Under the pieces are notes generated by a model, which saw nothing but the letters and a program-made list of their open reading frames with translations, did not search any database and was not told the origin of the DNA. Positions 1-8,190 of a stretch of 64,000 bases of DNA are shown one piece after another. The position numbers and the translations under genes were made by a program. The DNA lies in assembly GCF_024970185.1 (NCBI RefSeq), contig NZ_CP103965.1:4979001-5043000 (forward strand), written 5' to 3'. Each line of letters begins with the position of its first letter. The first letter of the stretch is position 1. This DNA is from Pseudomonas sp. N3-W. GTDB lineage: Bacteria > Pseudomonadota > Gammaproteobacteria > Pseudomonadales > Pseudomonadaceae.

Positions 1-1
1 T

Positions 2-643
2 CTCTTACTTATCAGCCATGATCATTACGATCATCTGGACTATCCCACGATCACTGCGATCAAGCCTTTGGTTAACCAGGTCATCGTCGGTCTGGGCGTT
101 GGCGCACACTTTCAGTCGTGGGGCTATGAGCCTGCCAAAATTCACGAACTCGACTGGTATGGCACCTATGAGGTCAACAGTGAACTGAAGATTCACGCCA
201 CTCCCGCCCGGCATTATTCCGGTCGTACATTTACCCTTAACCAGTCGCTCTGGGTGGGCTTTGCGCTGGAGTCAGGGCAGCGGCGACTGTTCTTCAGCGG
301 TGATAGCGGCTACGGCGATCATTTTGCTGAGATCGGTCGGCGATACGGCCCGTTCGATTGGGCGACGCTGGATAGCGGTCAATACGATGTACGTTGGGCG
401 AACCTGCACATGAATCCTGAACAAGCCGCTCAAGCTGCAGAAAATATAAGATCCAAGTCTATGACGCCTGGGCATGTCGGAAAGTTTGCACTCGCCTCAC
501 ATGACTGGAATGAACCATTCAAACGTATCACGGTAGCCAGCAAAGGGCGCAGTTATGCGCTTTGGACACCGCTGATTGGTCAAACGATCCCGTTCAACGG
601 CAGTGCTCAATTGTTTGATCGCTGGTGGGACACGGTCAATTGA
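2..643 (+). CDS. Metallo-beta-lactamase-fold hydrolase (NAPE-PLD/UlaG-like), 5' truncated by window
   Basis: The reading frame is open from base 2, so the N-terminus lies outside the window; an apparent TTG start at 68 would cut off the metal site. The first visible residues carry HDHYDHLD, the HxHxDH zinc-binding motif of the metallo-beta-lactamase fold. Downstream are ARHYSGR, FSGDSGYGDHF (the metal-bridging Asp strand) and LHMNPEQAAQ, an arrangement seen in UlaG and N-acyl-phosphatidylethanolamine phospholipase D-like hydrolases. It is probably a cytoplasmic metal-dependent hydrolase; the substrate cannot be read from the sequence. The stop lies 45 bases before the rarA-like gene on the same strand, so co-transcription is possible. 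Confidence 0.85.
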   Translation, partial: LLLISHDHYDHLDYPTITAIKPLVNQVIVGLGVGAHFQSWGYEPAKIHELDWYGTYEVNSELKIHATPARHYSGRTFTLNQSLWVGFALESGQRRLFFSGDSGYGDHFAEIGRRYGPFDWATLDSGQYDVRWANLHMNPEQAAQAAENIRSKSMTPGHVGKFALASHDWNEPFKRITVASKGRSYALWTPLIGQTIPFNGSAQLFDRWWDTVN

Positions 644-688
644 TGAGAAGCAAAGAACTTTTAGGCGCCGAATTGCTGAGGATTCATA

Positions 689-2062
689 ATGTCAGGTAAG
701 CAAAGCTCTCTTTTTGATGCCTCGGCTCAAGACGTGATGCGCTTGCGGCCCCTGGCAGAGCGGATGAGACCCCTTTCTCTGGATGAGTATGTAGGGCAGA
801 CGCGCCTGCTTGGCACCACCGCTACGCTTGGAAAAGCGATACGCGCGGGGAGAATTCACTCGATGATCCTATGGGGCCCGCCTGGATGTGGCAAGACGTC
901 CCTAGCGATGCTCATGGTCAACTACGCGAATGCTAACTTTCGAGTGCTGTCAGCGGTGCAAACAGGCGCAGCTGAGATAAGGAAGATATTGTCCGAAGCG
1001 ACGGTCGAACTCAGGCAGGGCCGGCAGACCATACTATTCGTTGATGAGGTTCACCGATTTAATAAGTCCCAACAAGACATCTTTCTACCCCATGTGGAAA
1101 GCGGCACCATTGTGCTTGTAGGGGCGACTACCGAGAACCCTTCGTTCGAGTTGACCAGCGCGCTATTGTCGCGCTGCCGGGTCTACATTATGGATCGTGT
1201 ATCCGAAGAAGATTTGATCAGCGCCATGCGCCGAGCTTTAGAAGATGATCAACGGGGCCTCGCGTCATACGCTATTCAATTCAGCGACTCTCAGCTCCAC
1301 GCCATCGCAGTGGCTGCCGATGGAGACGTGCGCCGCGCTCACTCTTTACTTGAACTAGCCTGCGAAGTGGCTGCGAGCGACGGAGGAGAAGTCTCACCAG
1401 TAATTCTGGCCGAGATTCTGGTAGACCGCTCCTACCGTATGGATAAAAGCGGTGATCAGTATTACGACCTCATTTCAGCGCTGCAGAAGTCGATCCGGAA
1501 CTCCAACCCAGATGCTGCTGTTTACTGGATGGCACGCTTGCTGGAGGCTGGTTGCGACCCGGGCCGTATCGCACGACGCCTGGTGTGTATTGCAGTAGAC
1601 GATATTGGTCTGGCTGATCCAAGAGCACAGACCATGGTGCTTGAGGCAGCATCAATTTATGATCGCGTGGGTAGCGCTGGAGGTGACCTAGCCTTGGCAC
1701 AGGCTGCTATCTATCTCGCCTCAACCGCCAAATCCAACGCCTGCGCTGTTGCCTATTCCCGAGCACTTGCCGAGGTGCGCCAGTCCGGCAGTCTGCCTGT
1801 GCCGATGTCTCTACGTAATGCCCCTACCGCTCTCATGGCAGGACTGGGTTTTGGCAAAGGTTATCAATATGATCCTGATCAAGCAGGCGGTGTTGCACTA
1901 ACCCAAACCTGCTTCCCTGAAGAGATCGGCGAGCAAGTTCTTTACGACCCAACCGATAACGGTATGGAGCTTCGGCTCAAACAAAAGCTCGATGACTTGA
2001 GAAAGCGCCGACGTCAGGCCAGCTCAACGTGCGAAATGGTTTTCTTCGAAAAGCCTTTGTAG
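689..2062 (+). CDS. RarA/MgsA-type replication-associated AAA+ ATPase
   Basis: 457 residues, close to the usual RarA length. The AAA+ core has Walker A GPPGCGKTS at residues 63-71, Walker B ILFVDEVHRF near 115-124 and sensor 1 GATTENPSFE, followed by the lid and the C-terminal tetramerisation region (AVYWMARLLEAGCDPGRIARRL, RNAPTALM) typical of RarA/MgsA/WRNIP1. The family is a clamp-loader relative that acts at stalled forks and binds SSB. The ATG start has a GAGG-like ribosome site. Pseudomonas normally carries a housekeeping rarA next to lolA and serS. None of those neighbours is here and the setting is accessory, so this is probably a second, divergent copy; that point is inference. Confidence 0.9.
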   Translation: MSGKQSSLFDASAQDVMRLRPLAERMRPLSLDEYVGQTRLLGTTATLGKAIRAGRIHSMILWGPPGCGKTSLAMLMVNYANANFRVLSAVQTGAAEIRKILSEATVELRQGRQTILFVDEVHRFNKSQQDIFLPHVESGTIVLVGATTENPSFELTSALLSRCRVYIMDRVSEEDLISAMRRALEDDQRGLASYAIQFSDSQLHAIAVAADGDVRRAHSLLELACEVAASDGGEVSPVILAEILVDRSYRMDKSGDQYYDLISALQKSIRNSNPDAAVYWMARLLEAGCDPGRIARRLVCIAVDDIGLADPRAQTMVLEAASIYDRVGSAGGDLALAQAAIYLASTAKSNACAVAYSRALAEVRQSGSLPVPMSLRNAPTALMAGLGFGKGYQYDPDQAGGVALTQTCFPEEIGEQVLYDPTDNGMELRLKQKLDDLRKRRRQASSTCEMVFFEKPL

Positions 2063-2293
2063 CGGATTGAATTGCTATGGCGCCTCTAAACCGAAATCAT
2101 CGCCTTCGCCAGTACAACCAACCCGGAGGCAGACTCCAGAATACGGATCCTCCTGCTCTTGCTCTTCGGGAAACGTTTGCATCGAGCCAAGAGGCGGTCG
2201 GTACTGCATTACTTCAGGCGGCAATAAGCGCTACGGTGTTTGAGCGATTTTCTAGCGGCAGGGTGCAGCAATCATTGCGACCCACCTCTCGGA

Positions 2294-3118
2294 TTAGAGC
2301 AGTCGTGACCTTACCCTGCCGCTGGCGATCATCGGCGCAGACTCTTCATCATCCCGTTGCTTGCTGAGGAATTCGCGTATCAGTGCGGCAGTTCGCTTGG
2401 AGCTGGTGACCACGAAAAAATGCCCCTCGCCCTTTATGACATGCAGCTCGGCATGCCGGATGCTGCGGCGCAGGATATGTGCGTTATACATCTGCACTAG
2501 GGTGTCGCGGTCGCCGGTGAGGATCAGCGTGCGTTGGCGCAGACGGAACAGCCGCAGTAGGCTTGTCCAGCCGACCAGGGCAGCGAGCTGGTGGTAATAG
2601 CTTCGCGGATTAACGGTGAGCATGCCTTTCATCACACCGAAGCGCAGCAGCGACTGTATTGAATTACGCGAGCGTTCTTTCTTGCGCAATCTGGCGCCTT
2701 TGCTGCTGCCAAAAAAATCCAAGATGTCGGCAGGCTTCACCAGCACCACCGGGCCGGCAGAGGTAGCCGCGAGGATCAGTCGGCGCACTATGCTCGGGTG
2801 ACGAAGGGCGAACTCTTGCGCCAATGCACCACCCCAACTTACACCGAACACATCGACCTGCTCGATTCCCAACTGCTTTAGCATCTCGGCGATCAAGTCG
2901 GCATGGCGCGCCAGGCGCATCGGCCAGCGAGGCATTTGCGACTTGCCGACCCCCGGCACGTCCAAAGTAATGGTCGTGTAGTCCATCAGTTCATCGCGCA
3001 GGGTATCGAAAGTACGAATCAAACCACCCAGGCCATTGAGCAAGAGTAGCGGCGAGCCCTGCCCGCAGATAGAAACGTTCAACTGCAAGTTTTCAATGAT
3101 CAGTTTGCGCGTTTTCAT
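2294..3118 (-). CDS. PhaZ-like alpha/beta hydrolase
   Basis: 274 residues with a single alpha/beta-hydrolase domain. The nucleophile elbow is GVSWGG (Ser94), the acid is probably Asp205 in TGDRDTL and the base His233 in GEGHFF. The stretches DVPGVGKS, GVSWGGALAQEFA, LILAATSAGP and YYHQLAALVGWTSL match the pattern of the intracellular medium-chain-length polyhydroxyalkanoate depolymerase PhaZ of pseudomonads. It lies outside any pha operon: no PhaC synthase or phasin is near. It may be a depolymerase paralogue or an esterase. The C-terminal tail (about residues 255-274, rich in Arg and Ser) goes beyond the usual domain. No signal peptide, so cytoplasmic. Confidence 0.8.
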   Translation of the reverse strand: MKTRKLIIENLQLNVSICGQGSPLLLLNGLGGLIRTFDTLRDELMDYTTITLDVPGVGKSQMPRWPMRLARHADLIAEMLKQLGIEQVDVFGVSWGGALAQEFALRHPSIVRRLILAATSAGPVVLVKPADILDFFGSSKGARLRKKERSRNSIQSLLRFGVMKGMLTVNPRSYYHQLAALVGWTSLLRLFRLRQRTLILTGDRDTLVQMYNAHILRRSIRHAELHVIKGEGHFFVVTSSKRTAALIREFLSKQRDDEESAPMIASGRVRSRLL

Positions 3119-3309
3119 TGATCTCCCCCTCGCTTCATGTCGCTGAGATGGCAGCGCTAGATGACCACCCTAATCCTTCATGGCGTGGTCTCAACTATGG
3201 ATTCAGACCTAGCACAGCTCAGAACGATCCAGTGGCAAATCTTGGGTAAAGGAACCCTCATCCGTGCGCGGCACCTAATGATTGACCCCTAGAATTTGAG
3301 AAAGACGCA

Positions 3310-3492
3310 ATGCATATATCCGAGACAACCCAAGTCATGGAAGCTCTATCAACCAACGAAGCAAACCTTAAGCTGCATGAAGGCTGGTCATTGATATCTG
3401 TGGTCGTCACAACCCATCCTAATGGTCAGCTTCACCCCTGCTACATTCTCGGAAAATCGAAAGCGTCACCCGACCATAAGAAGCCCGACTGA
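3310..3492 (+). CDS. Small hypothetical protein (60 aa)
   Basis: A 60-residue frame with ATG start and only a weak purine-rich ribosome site. The central part, LHEGWSLISVVVTTHPNGQLHPCYILGK, has the look of a short cytoplasmic beta-rich domain similar to small Pseudomonas proteins that share a 'W.L..V.....P.Y.LG' pattern, but I cannot name a family with confidence. It precedes the membrane-protein gene at 3548 on the same strand. The coding signal is modest. Confidence 0.5.
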   Translation: MHISETTQVMEALSTNEANLKLHEGWSLISVVVTTHPNGQLHPCYILGKSKASPDHKKPD

Positions 3493-3547
3493 CTAGCGTG
3501 GCATCCACATAGCGATGCTGCTAACGGAATTGTGCTGGGAGGATATT

Positions 3548-3805
3548 TTGGCTTATCTGGATTGGGTTCAATGGCCAGCGATGGCTGTGACTGTTCTCGC
3601 GGCCTGGCTAATTGGTTCGCAGCGACCAGGAAGACGAATGGTCGGTTTTGTGTGCTTCAGTTTGAGCAACGTGTTGTGGGTGATTTGGGGGGGCTATGCA
3701 GGAGCTTATGCATTAATCGTCTTGCAGGTTTGTCTTTTCCTCATGAACCTTCGGGGGCTCAGGAAAAATTCAAAGGAGAAGGAAAAGCAGCAATATCAGG
3801 ACTGA
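3548..3805 (+). CDS. Small membrane protein, paralogue A of a convergent pair
   Basis: 85 residues starting at a TTG (MAYLDWVQWPAM). I chose this start because GGGAGGA sits 5 bases upstream and it aligns with the partner gene at 3796-4047; a longer frame from 3515 exists but lacks this support. Three hydrophobic segments are visible (about residues 8-22, 31-46 and 49-64), joined by a short GSQRPGRRM loop, with a basic tail. The facing minus-strand gene encodes the same protein family (shared WVQWPAM, GSQR, RRM, LSN.LWVIWG, AYALI.L, MN.RG). The two genes converge and their 3' ends overlap by 10 bases. The family is unknown to me; probably an inner-membrane protein. Confidence 0.7.
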   Translation: MAYLDWVQWPAMAVTVLAAWLIGSQRPGRRMVGFVCFSLSNVLWVIWGGYAGAYALIVLQVCLFLMNLRGLRKNSKEKEKQQYQD

Positions 3806-4047
3806 CGGTGACCATCGAAATTCTTTTTAAAACCTCGGGTATTCATCCCCAAAAGAATGCATTCAAGGAGGATCAGCGCATAGGCGTCGGCGTGAAGCCC
3901 CCAGATTACCCAAAGCGCATTACTGAGAATAAATCCCCAAAAAGCGATCATCCGCCGATAGGCTCGTTGCGAGCCAATAAACCAGGCAGCCGCTACCGTT
4001 ACCACCATGGCTGGCCATTGCACCCAATTGATGTACTCCAAATTCAT
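3796..4047 (-). CDS. Small membrane protein, paralogue B of a convergent pair
   Basis: 83 residues from ATG at 4047. A GTG at 4050 and a TTG at 4041 are also in frame. The TTG would give MEYINWVQWPAM, aligning exactly with the partner's start and placing GGAG 8 bases upstream, so it may be the real one. Hydrophobic segments and motifs match the protein encoded at 3548-3805. It is on the same strand as, and just downstream of, the glycosyltransferase gene ending at 4069, so it may be co-transcribed with it. Function unknown. Confidence 0.7.
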   Translation of the reverse strand: MNLEYINWVQWPAMVVTVAAAWFIGSQRAYRRMIAFWGFILSNALWVIWGLHADAYALILLECILLGMNTRGFKKNFDGHRQS

Positions 4048-4068
4048 CACTCCAGTTCGTGCGTCCGG

Positions 4069-4770
4069 TCAACGAGAGACGCCGGCACTCACCTGTGGAT
4101 CGAGGGTAGGCACTCCCGGTGAGACACCCAGGTTGGTTAGGTACTCGCCAAATCCTCCACGACATTTGTAATCCTCGCGGGCGCTGGTGATCACTGGATT
4201 CGTCGCCGTCCAAACGATATGAGCACCGACCCTCTTAAGGTCAGCGACCAAATGGACATCTTCGTGTGCAGTAAGATGTTGGAACCCGCCGGCGCTCCGA
4301 TAGGCCTCGGCACTCAGACCAAGGTTGGCTCCGTGAATGTGCCGGTGATTCTCGATGAACTGGTAGAGCTCCATGTACTTTGAGCGAACCAAATCTCCGT
4401 GGCCATTCCAGCTATCCACCTCGACTGTGCCACAGACTGCATCAGCCTTGAACTCAATCTGGCGTGCCAACCAATCGTGTGGCACTACGGTGTCGGCATC
4501 AGTAAAGGCAAGCCACTTCGCACCGGCGGCCAGCAAATGATCGGCACCGATGGCTCTCGCCTTGCCCACGTTCTGAAAAGCGACCTCAATGCTGTTGACA
4601 CCGAGAGCTGAAACAATCTGATCGGTCTGATCTGAGCAATCATCTAGAACGACGACTATCGAGACTGATTGGCCTGCCAACACAGGGTGCTCAGCAGCGA
4701 ACAAAACAGATGAAAGACAGGCAGTGATATGGCTCTCTTCGTTATGTGCAGGAATCACAACACCGATCAT
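4069..4770 (-). CDS. Family 2 glycosyltransferase
   Basis: 233 residues. The N-terminus VVIPAHNEESHITACLSSV and the catalytic metal-binding FTDADTVVP (a DxD-type motif) identify a GT-A fold family 2 glycosyltransferase, which transfers a sugar from a nucleotide-sugar donor. GGFQHLTAHEDVHLVADLKRVG is the usual acceptor-side ED motif. No membrane segment is seen. In some Pseudomonas genomes similar enzymes sit with PIG-L deacetylase, methyltransferase and acyl-CoA dehydrogenase genes; none of these is adjacent here, so it may be a remnant of a larger cluster. Acceptor unknown. Confidence 0.85.
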   Translation of the reverse strand: MIGVVIPAHNEESHITACLSSVLFAAEHPVLAGQSVSIVVVLDDCSDQTDQIVSALGVNSIEVAFQNVGKARAIGADHLLAAGAKWLAFTDADTVVPHDWLARQIEFKADAVCGTVEVDSWNGHGDLVRSKYMELYQFIENHRHIHGANLGLSAEAYRSAGGFQHLTAHEDVHLVADLKRVGAHIVWTATNPVITSAREDYKCRGGFGEYLTNLGVSPGVPTLDPQVSAGVSR

Positions 4771-4999
4771 AAACGTTAGCTCCAGATATCAAGGTTACTG
4801 ACTTGTGTAGTCGACCTGCCTTTGCCCCAGTTGGTTTAAAAAAAGCAGGTACGGATTAATGCCGTGTAGCCACACGAGTCTTTCTGAAGACTATTGCCTC
4901 TTTTCTGTGGTTTGATCCACGGAACACTGGAAACGCGCATACACTCAGCCACTGACTCTTCAGACGCCGGCGTACAGCGCCCGGCTAAGGAATGCTTGA

Positions 5000-5410
5000 G
5001 TGATCGTCCAGTGGGAAGGTTTTTTGCCGATCGAGGGATCGGTAATCGTCATCGAAGACGATCCGACTTTGCGAGCTTTGATGAAGGAAATCGTCTCGGA
5101 AGTCGGTGGCAAGGCGATCTCGTTCGGCACGGCAGATGATGCACTAACTTACCTGCTTCAAACTCATGAGCAGTGCCGTCTTGTGATCGCAGACCACGGC
5201 GTGCCTGGGCAGATCCAAGGGATCGAATTCATAGAAATGGTAGGTAGTCGATGGCCATCGATTTCGGCAATCCTCACCTCTGGATATCTGATAGATCCTG
5301 AGGTAGTGCCAGCTTCTAGCATCTATCTGCACAAGCCATGGTCATTGGATGATTTCGTTAACGCCATGGCGACTCTATTGCAGCCTGGCATCGCGATTCG
5401 CAAAGCCTGA
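5000..5410 (+). CDS. Single-domain response regulator (receiver only)
   Basis: 136 residues, almost all a CheY-like receiver domain. The acidic pocket is VIEDD, the phospho-acceptor Asp is in LVIADHGVPG, the switch Thr in AILTSGY and the conserved Lys in LHKPW. There is no output domain, so it probably works by protein contact or phosphotransfer. The GTG at 5000 gives the longest form. A TTG at 5024 preceded by GGAAGG 4 bases upstream (MPIEGSVIVIEDD) is a credible alternative and is closer to a usual receiver start. No kinase gene is adjacent; the PAS kinase at 6679-8190 is the nearest candidate partner, which is inference only. Confidence 0.85.
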   Translation: MIVQWEGFLPIEGSVIVIEDDPTLRALMKEIVSEVGGKAISFGTADDALTYLLQTHEQCRLVIADHGVPGQIQGIEFIEMVGSRWPSISAILTSGYLIDPEVVPASSIYLHKPWSLDDFVNAMATLLQPGIAIRKA

Positions 5411-5411
5411 T

Positions 5412-5698
5412 TTAAGGCATCGGAGATGCCAGGTAGACCGGGGTCGACTTGTCTACCGTCCTCATCAGAAGCTTGGTTAATGCTTCCTCTATCTCATCGA
5501 CAGCGCCGTGTTTATGTTCAGTGAGTGACCACTGCCAGTAACGATCCGCCATCAAGCCGCCAACCGCTTCTGCGCACAAGCATCACAGCTGATTCCCATC
5601 TTTGACGCCGATGCGATGATTGCCAAAAGTGCTTGCTCAAGTTGCTGTGTTCTATCGGAGTACACGAGACCGGCTCCATCAAAATGAAACCATAGCAT
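5412..5698 (-). pseudogene. Frameshifted small hypothetical gene
   Basis: No single frame covers this stretch. One minus-strand frame runs from ATG 5698 (MLWFHFDGAGLVYSD...KMGISCDACAQ) and stops near 5542. The next frame continues without a break (AEAVGGLMADRYWQWSLTE...VYLASPMP) to a TAA at 5412. Joining them at the Cys-Ala codons needs one restored base and would give about 95 residues with a CxxC. The total of 287 bases is one short of a multiple of three, as a single-base deletion would leave. It converges on the response regulator stop. Two overlapping small genes or a sequencing error are alternatives. Confidence 0.5.
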
Positions 5699-5760
5699 GT
5701 GCCGATATCAGTTTGACATCAGAGGCGATCTAGAAGGTGGATCCTCCCGCATCTATCTGC

Positions 5761-6030
5761 TCAATGCCCCGGAGCTCTGCATTCGCTCGATTCAAAGCTG
5801 GCTTTACGTGCAGCCATCTCACTGCGAAGCTCGCCTACCAGTTCGGCAATCGCGCGACTCGAATTAAGTGGGGCCGTCGACACACCCGTGACCAAAAGCT
5901 CAACGCTACCTGATGAAGGCTCTGTGACCTTGATCATCAGCGAACCATCCAGGTTCAGAGTGCAAGAGCAGGACATAGGTAGGAAACCGCACTCAATGAT
6001 ATGTCGGAGCTCAAGAGCGGAAATCATCAC
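5761..6030 (-). CDS. DUF1652 family protein
   Basis: 89 residues. The N-terminal pattern ISALELRHIIECGFLPMSCSCTLNLDGSLMIKV followed by LLVTGVSTAPLNSSRAIAELVGELRSEM is the hallmark of DUF1652, a small family found mostly in Pseudomonas, whose function is unknown. The length is normal for the family. No signal peptide or membrane segment is seen. It is on the same strand as the frameshifted gene at 5412-5698, with 62 bases between. Confidence 0.85.
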   Translation of the reverse strand: MMISALELRHIIECGFLPMSCSCTLNLDGSLMIKVTEPSSGSVELLVTGVSTAPLNSSRAIAELVGELRSEMAARKASFESSECRAPGH

Positions 6031-6353
6031 GTTCTTCCTAGGGCAGTGTTCATTGATTGTTGTCCAAATTCGGATTTAGTCAAAGGCTCGATGAAGCAAT
6101 TTCGACAACGTATTTTAAGACTACATTTGCTGAAACGTTGCACCTGTCTGTGTGCACTGCAACGCATTTCTGACAAAAAATTACGCATCGCTCTGACCCT
6201 TCTATTTCGCAGCTGTTCGGGGTGCCTATCAAAAAACGAGGAAATTTCGAACGTAGAAAGCCAAGCAAAAAAAGTCCTCGAAGGAAGACTGAAAAACGTT
6301 GGAATTTTTTCTGTAAGCACCACTTTTTTGCCTATGAGCGTAAGGAGGAACTC
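6031..6353. other. Intergenic region without a supported gene
   Basis: This 323-base stretch separates the divergent DUF1652 and DUF6555 genes. It is rich in A/T runs compared with its neighbours and should hold both promoters. Open frames on either strand here are Phe-, Arg- and Cys-rich and have no family pattern. The only clear signal is TAAGGAGGAA just before the DUF6555 start. Confidence 0.5.
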
Positions 6354-6602
6354 ATGAGCCAAACAGATATTTTTTTCATCGAGTACAAGCTGCACGGGGA
6401 GCCAAAGTCATTCGTCATTCGCGCCAAAACAATGCGCACTGTGGATGCCTGGCATTGGGCAAGCTGCGATGCCGGTTTAGCCCCAATTCCTAAACCTGGT
6501 AGACCTCCGTTGAAGGTCGTTTCGAAACCTCAAGCCGAGCGATACGGAGTAACAGACGTGAAATGGCGCGAAACGGTTGCTCTTGATTGGACAGAGGCTT
6601 GA
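6354..6602 (+). CDS. DUF6555 family protein
   Basis: 82 residues from the ATG at 6354, chosen because a near-perfect AAGGAGG lies 7 bases upstream. The frame is open further 5' but that part is not protein-like. The sequence IFFIEYKLHGEPKSFVIRAKTM...AWHWASCDAG...PKPGR...KVVSKPQAERYGVTDVKWR matches the small Pseudomonas family I know as DUF6555. Its function is not known. It is cytoplasmic and probably monocistronic. Confidence 0.8.
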   Translation: MSQTDIFFIEYKLHGEPKSFVIRAKTMRTVDAWHWASCDAGLAPIPKPGRPPLKVVSKPQAERYGVTDVKWRETVALDWTEA

Positions 6603-6678
6603 ACATAGCCCAGACGGCCCAACTAGCGGGTGACTGTGACCGCTGAGATTTGATCTCGGAGTTCTCTGACTTACCGCT

Positions 6679-8190
6679 TCATAACGGAAAAGTAGCTTTG
6701 AATGTTGTCCCTACATCAATTTTGGAGGTAACTGAAACCGTGCCACCGTGTGCCTTCACGATTTCGCTTACGATGAAAAGCCCTAGACCTACGCTCCGGG
6801 TTTCTTGCGGGAGGTTGACACCGCGAGTCATTGGACTGAAGACAGTGGCCAGGAAGTCTGGAGGAATCGGTGAACCCCAGTTGTGCACCATCAACTCAAA
6901 GCCCAGCGCCGTAATGGAGGATGTAACCGTCACGGGACGGTCTTCCGCACCGTAAGTGACTGCGTTAGAAATCAAGTTACCTGCCAATTGCGCAAGCCTG
7001 TCGCCGTCTGCGATACATAAACCATTGCCATGGGTTGAATGGACAAGCTCTCGTTTGGGATAAACGATTCTGAGTTGCTCCACGGTTCCTTCAATGAGCA
7101 GATGCAGATCGGTGGTCACTTTCGTAATTCCGATACCACGCCCTATACGCGCCTGCGTGAAGTCCAACAAATCGTTGATGAGCCTGCGCGCTCTCAGCGC
7201 CGCGTCCTGAGCGTGACGAACAAATTTTTGCTGCTTCGGCGTCAGTCCCTGCCGATCAAGAATTTCCGTGGACATTGATATTACCGAGAGAGGATTACGC
7301 AGGTCGTGACTTACGATCCCAATCATTTGCTCGGAAAAAAGGGCGCGGTCTTCAGCCGCAGCTTGCTCACGTTTTACGTCGGTAATGTCATGAAGGATGC
7401 CAACAAACTGAACAAGCTTATTATCAGGATCGAATGCGGCGCGACCAGTCGACAGCACGGTACGCTGAACGCCGTCAATCCCGTTCAATCGATAGATGCA
7501 GCGATATTCCTGAGCTACCGACTCAAGAGCCGCCGAAAAGAGTCCGGCTTCCCGGTGCTGGTCTTGGGGCTCAATGAAGGTTGAGTAAGCGGCTGCGGAA
7601 ACAAACTGGCTAGATGAGTAACCAAGCAGGCGCGCGACGCTCTCATCGTAACGGCGCTCGCGTGTCACAGGGTCGACATCCCAGACATGCATCTGGGCAG
7701 ACTCTAACGCAACCCGCAGCCTGGCATCGGCTACCGAAAGATCTCGCTGGAGCGCTAAGTGTGCTTCGAGTGAATCCTCTGCCTGCCGCTTGGAAATCAA
7801 TACTTCTTGCTCGAACCGGTGCCTCTCGATCACCACAAATGCCGAAACCTCATCGAAAGTGCCACCCGAGTGCTCTCTTCTTCTCACGTTGAGAATCATC
7901 GGCACTTTTTTTCCGTCAGACGTTGCAAACTCAAGCTTTACCTCGGAAATGGAACCTTGCATTTCCAATAAAGGTATCCAATGAGTTTGATGAAAAATTC
8001 GCCCCCCGATGGTAAGCAATTCTTGCAACTTACGATGGCCAATTAACTGGTCTTTCGGGTAGCCCAGCCATTCGCAAAAGGTGGTGTTCACCCGGAGGAT
8101 TACTCCGGCCTTACTCGTGACAATAAGGGCACAGGGAGCGTACTCATAAAGTGAGTCAGCACCAGGAAGCGAGTCGGCATCAGCCTGCAT
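6679..8190 (-). CDS. PAS-PAS sensor histidine kinase coupled to an RsbQ-like hydrolase
   Basis: 503 residues from ATG 8190. I chose this start because the ATG overlaps the end of the upstream hydrolase gene by 11 bases; a longer frame to 8286 lies inside that gene. PAS1 (about 15-125; YEYAPCALIVTSKAG, FHQTHWIPLLEMQG, VPMILNVRRRE) is followed by a coiled-coil (125-160) and PAS2 (160-275). The kinase core has H-box IVSHDLRNPL (His295), N-box LAGNLISNAVTYG (about 402-414), a divergent G1 box HNWGSPIPP and G2 SVGLGLFIVSEIV. There are no membrane segments, so it is a soluble kinase. PAS1 resembles the PAS domain that RsbQ partners with in RsbP. No receiver domain is fused. Confidence 0.88.
   Translation of the reverse strand: MQADADSLPGADSLYEYAPCALIVTSKAGVILRVNTTFCEWLGYPKDQLIGHRKLQELLTIGGRIFHQTHWIPLLEMQGSISEVKLEFATSDGKKVPMILNVRRREHSGGTFDEVSAFVVIERHRFEQEVLISKRQAEDSLEAHLALQRDLSVADARLRVALESAQMHVWDVDPVTRERRYDESVARLLGYSSSQFVSAAAYSTFIEPQDQHREAGLFSAALESVAQEYRCIYRLNGIDGVQRTVLSTGRAAFDPDNKLVQFVGILHDITDVKREQAAAEDRALFSEQMIGIVSHDLRNPLSVISMSTEILDRQGLTPKQQKFVRHAQDAALRARRLINDLLDFTQARIGRGIGITKVTTDLHLLIEGTVEQLRIVYPKRELVHSTHGNGLCIADGDRLAQLAGNLISNAVTYGAEDRPVTVTSSITALGFELMVHNWGSPIPPDFLATVFSPMTRGVNLPQETRSVGLGLFIVSEIVKAHGGTVSVTSKIDVGTTFKATFPL

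Noticed and set aside
2077..2367. 96-codon frame after the rarA-like gene
   Set aside because: It overlaps the end of the PhaZ-like gene, is Arg/Gln-rich and has no ribosome site.
3532..4122. 196-codon plus-strand frame across the membrane-protein pair
   Set aside because: It is out of frame with both paralogous genes, whose protein-level similarity shows which frames are real.
6027..6395. 122-codon minus-strand frame opposite the start of the DUF6555 gene
   Set aside because: Phe/Arg/Cys-rich, covers an AT-rich promoter region and the ribosome site of a recognised family gene.
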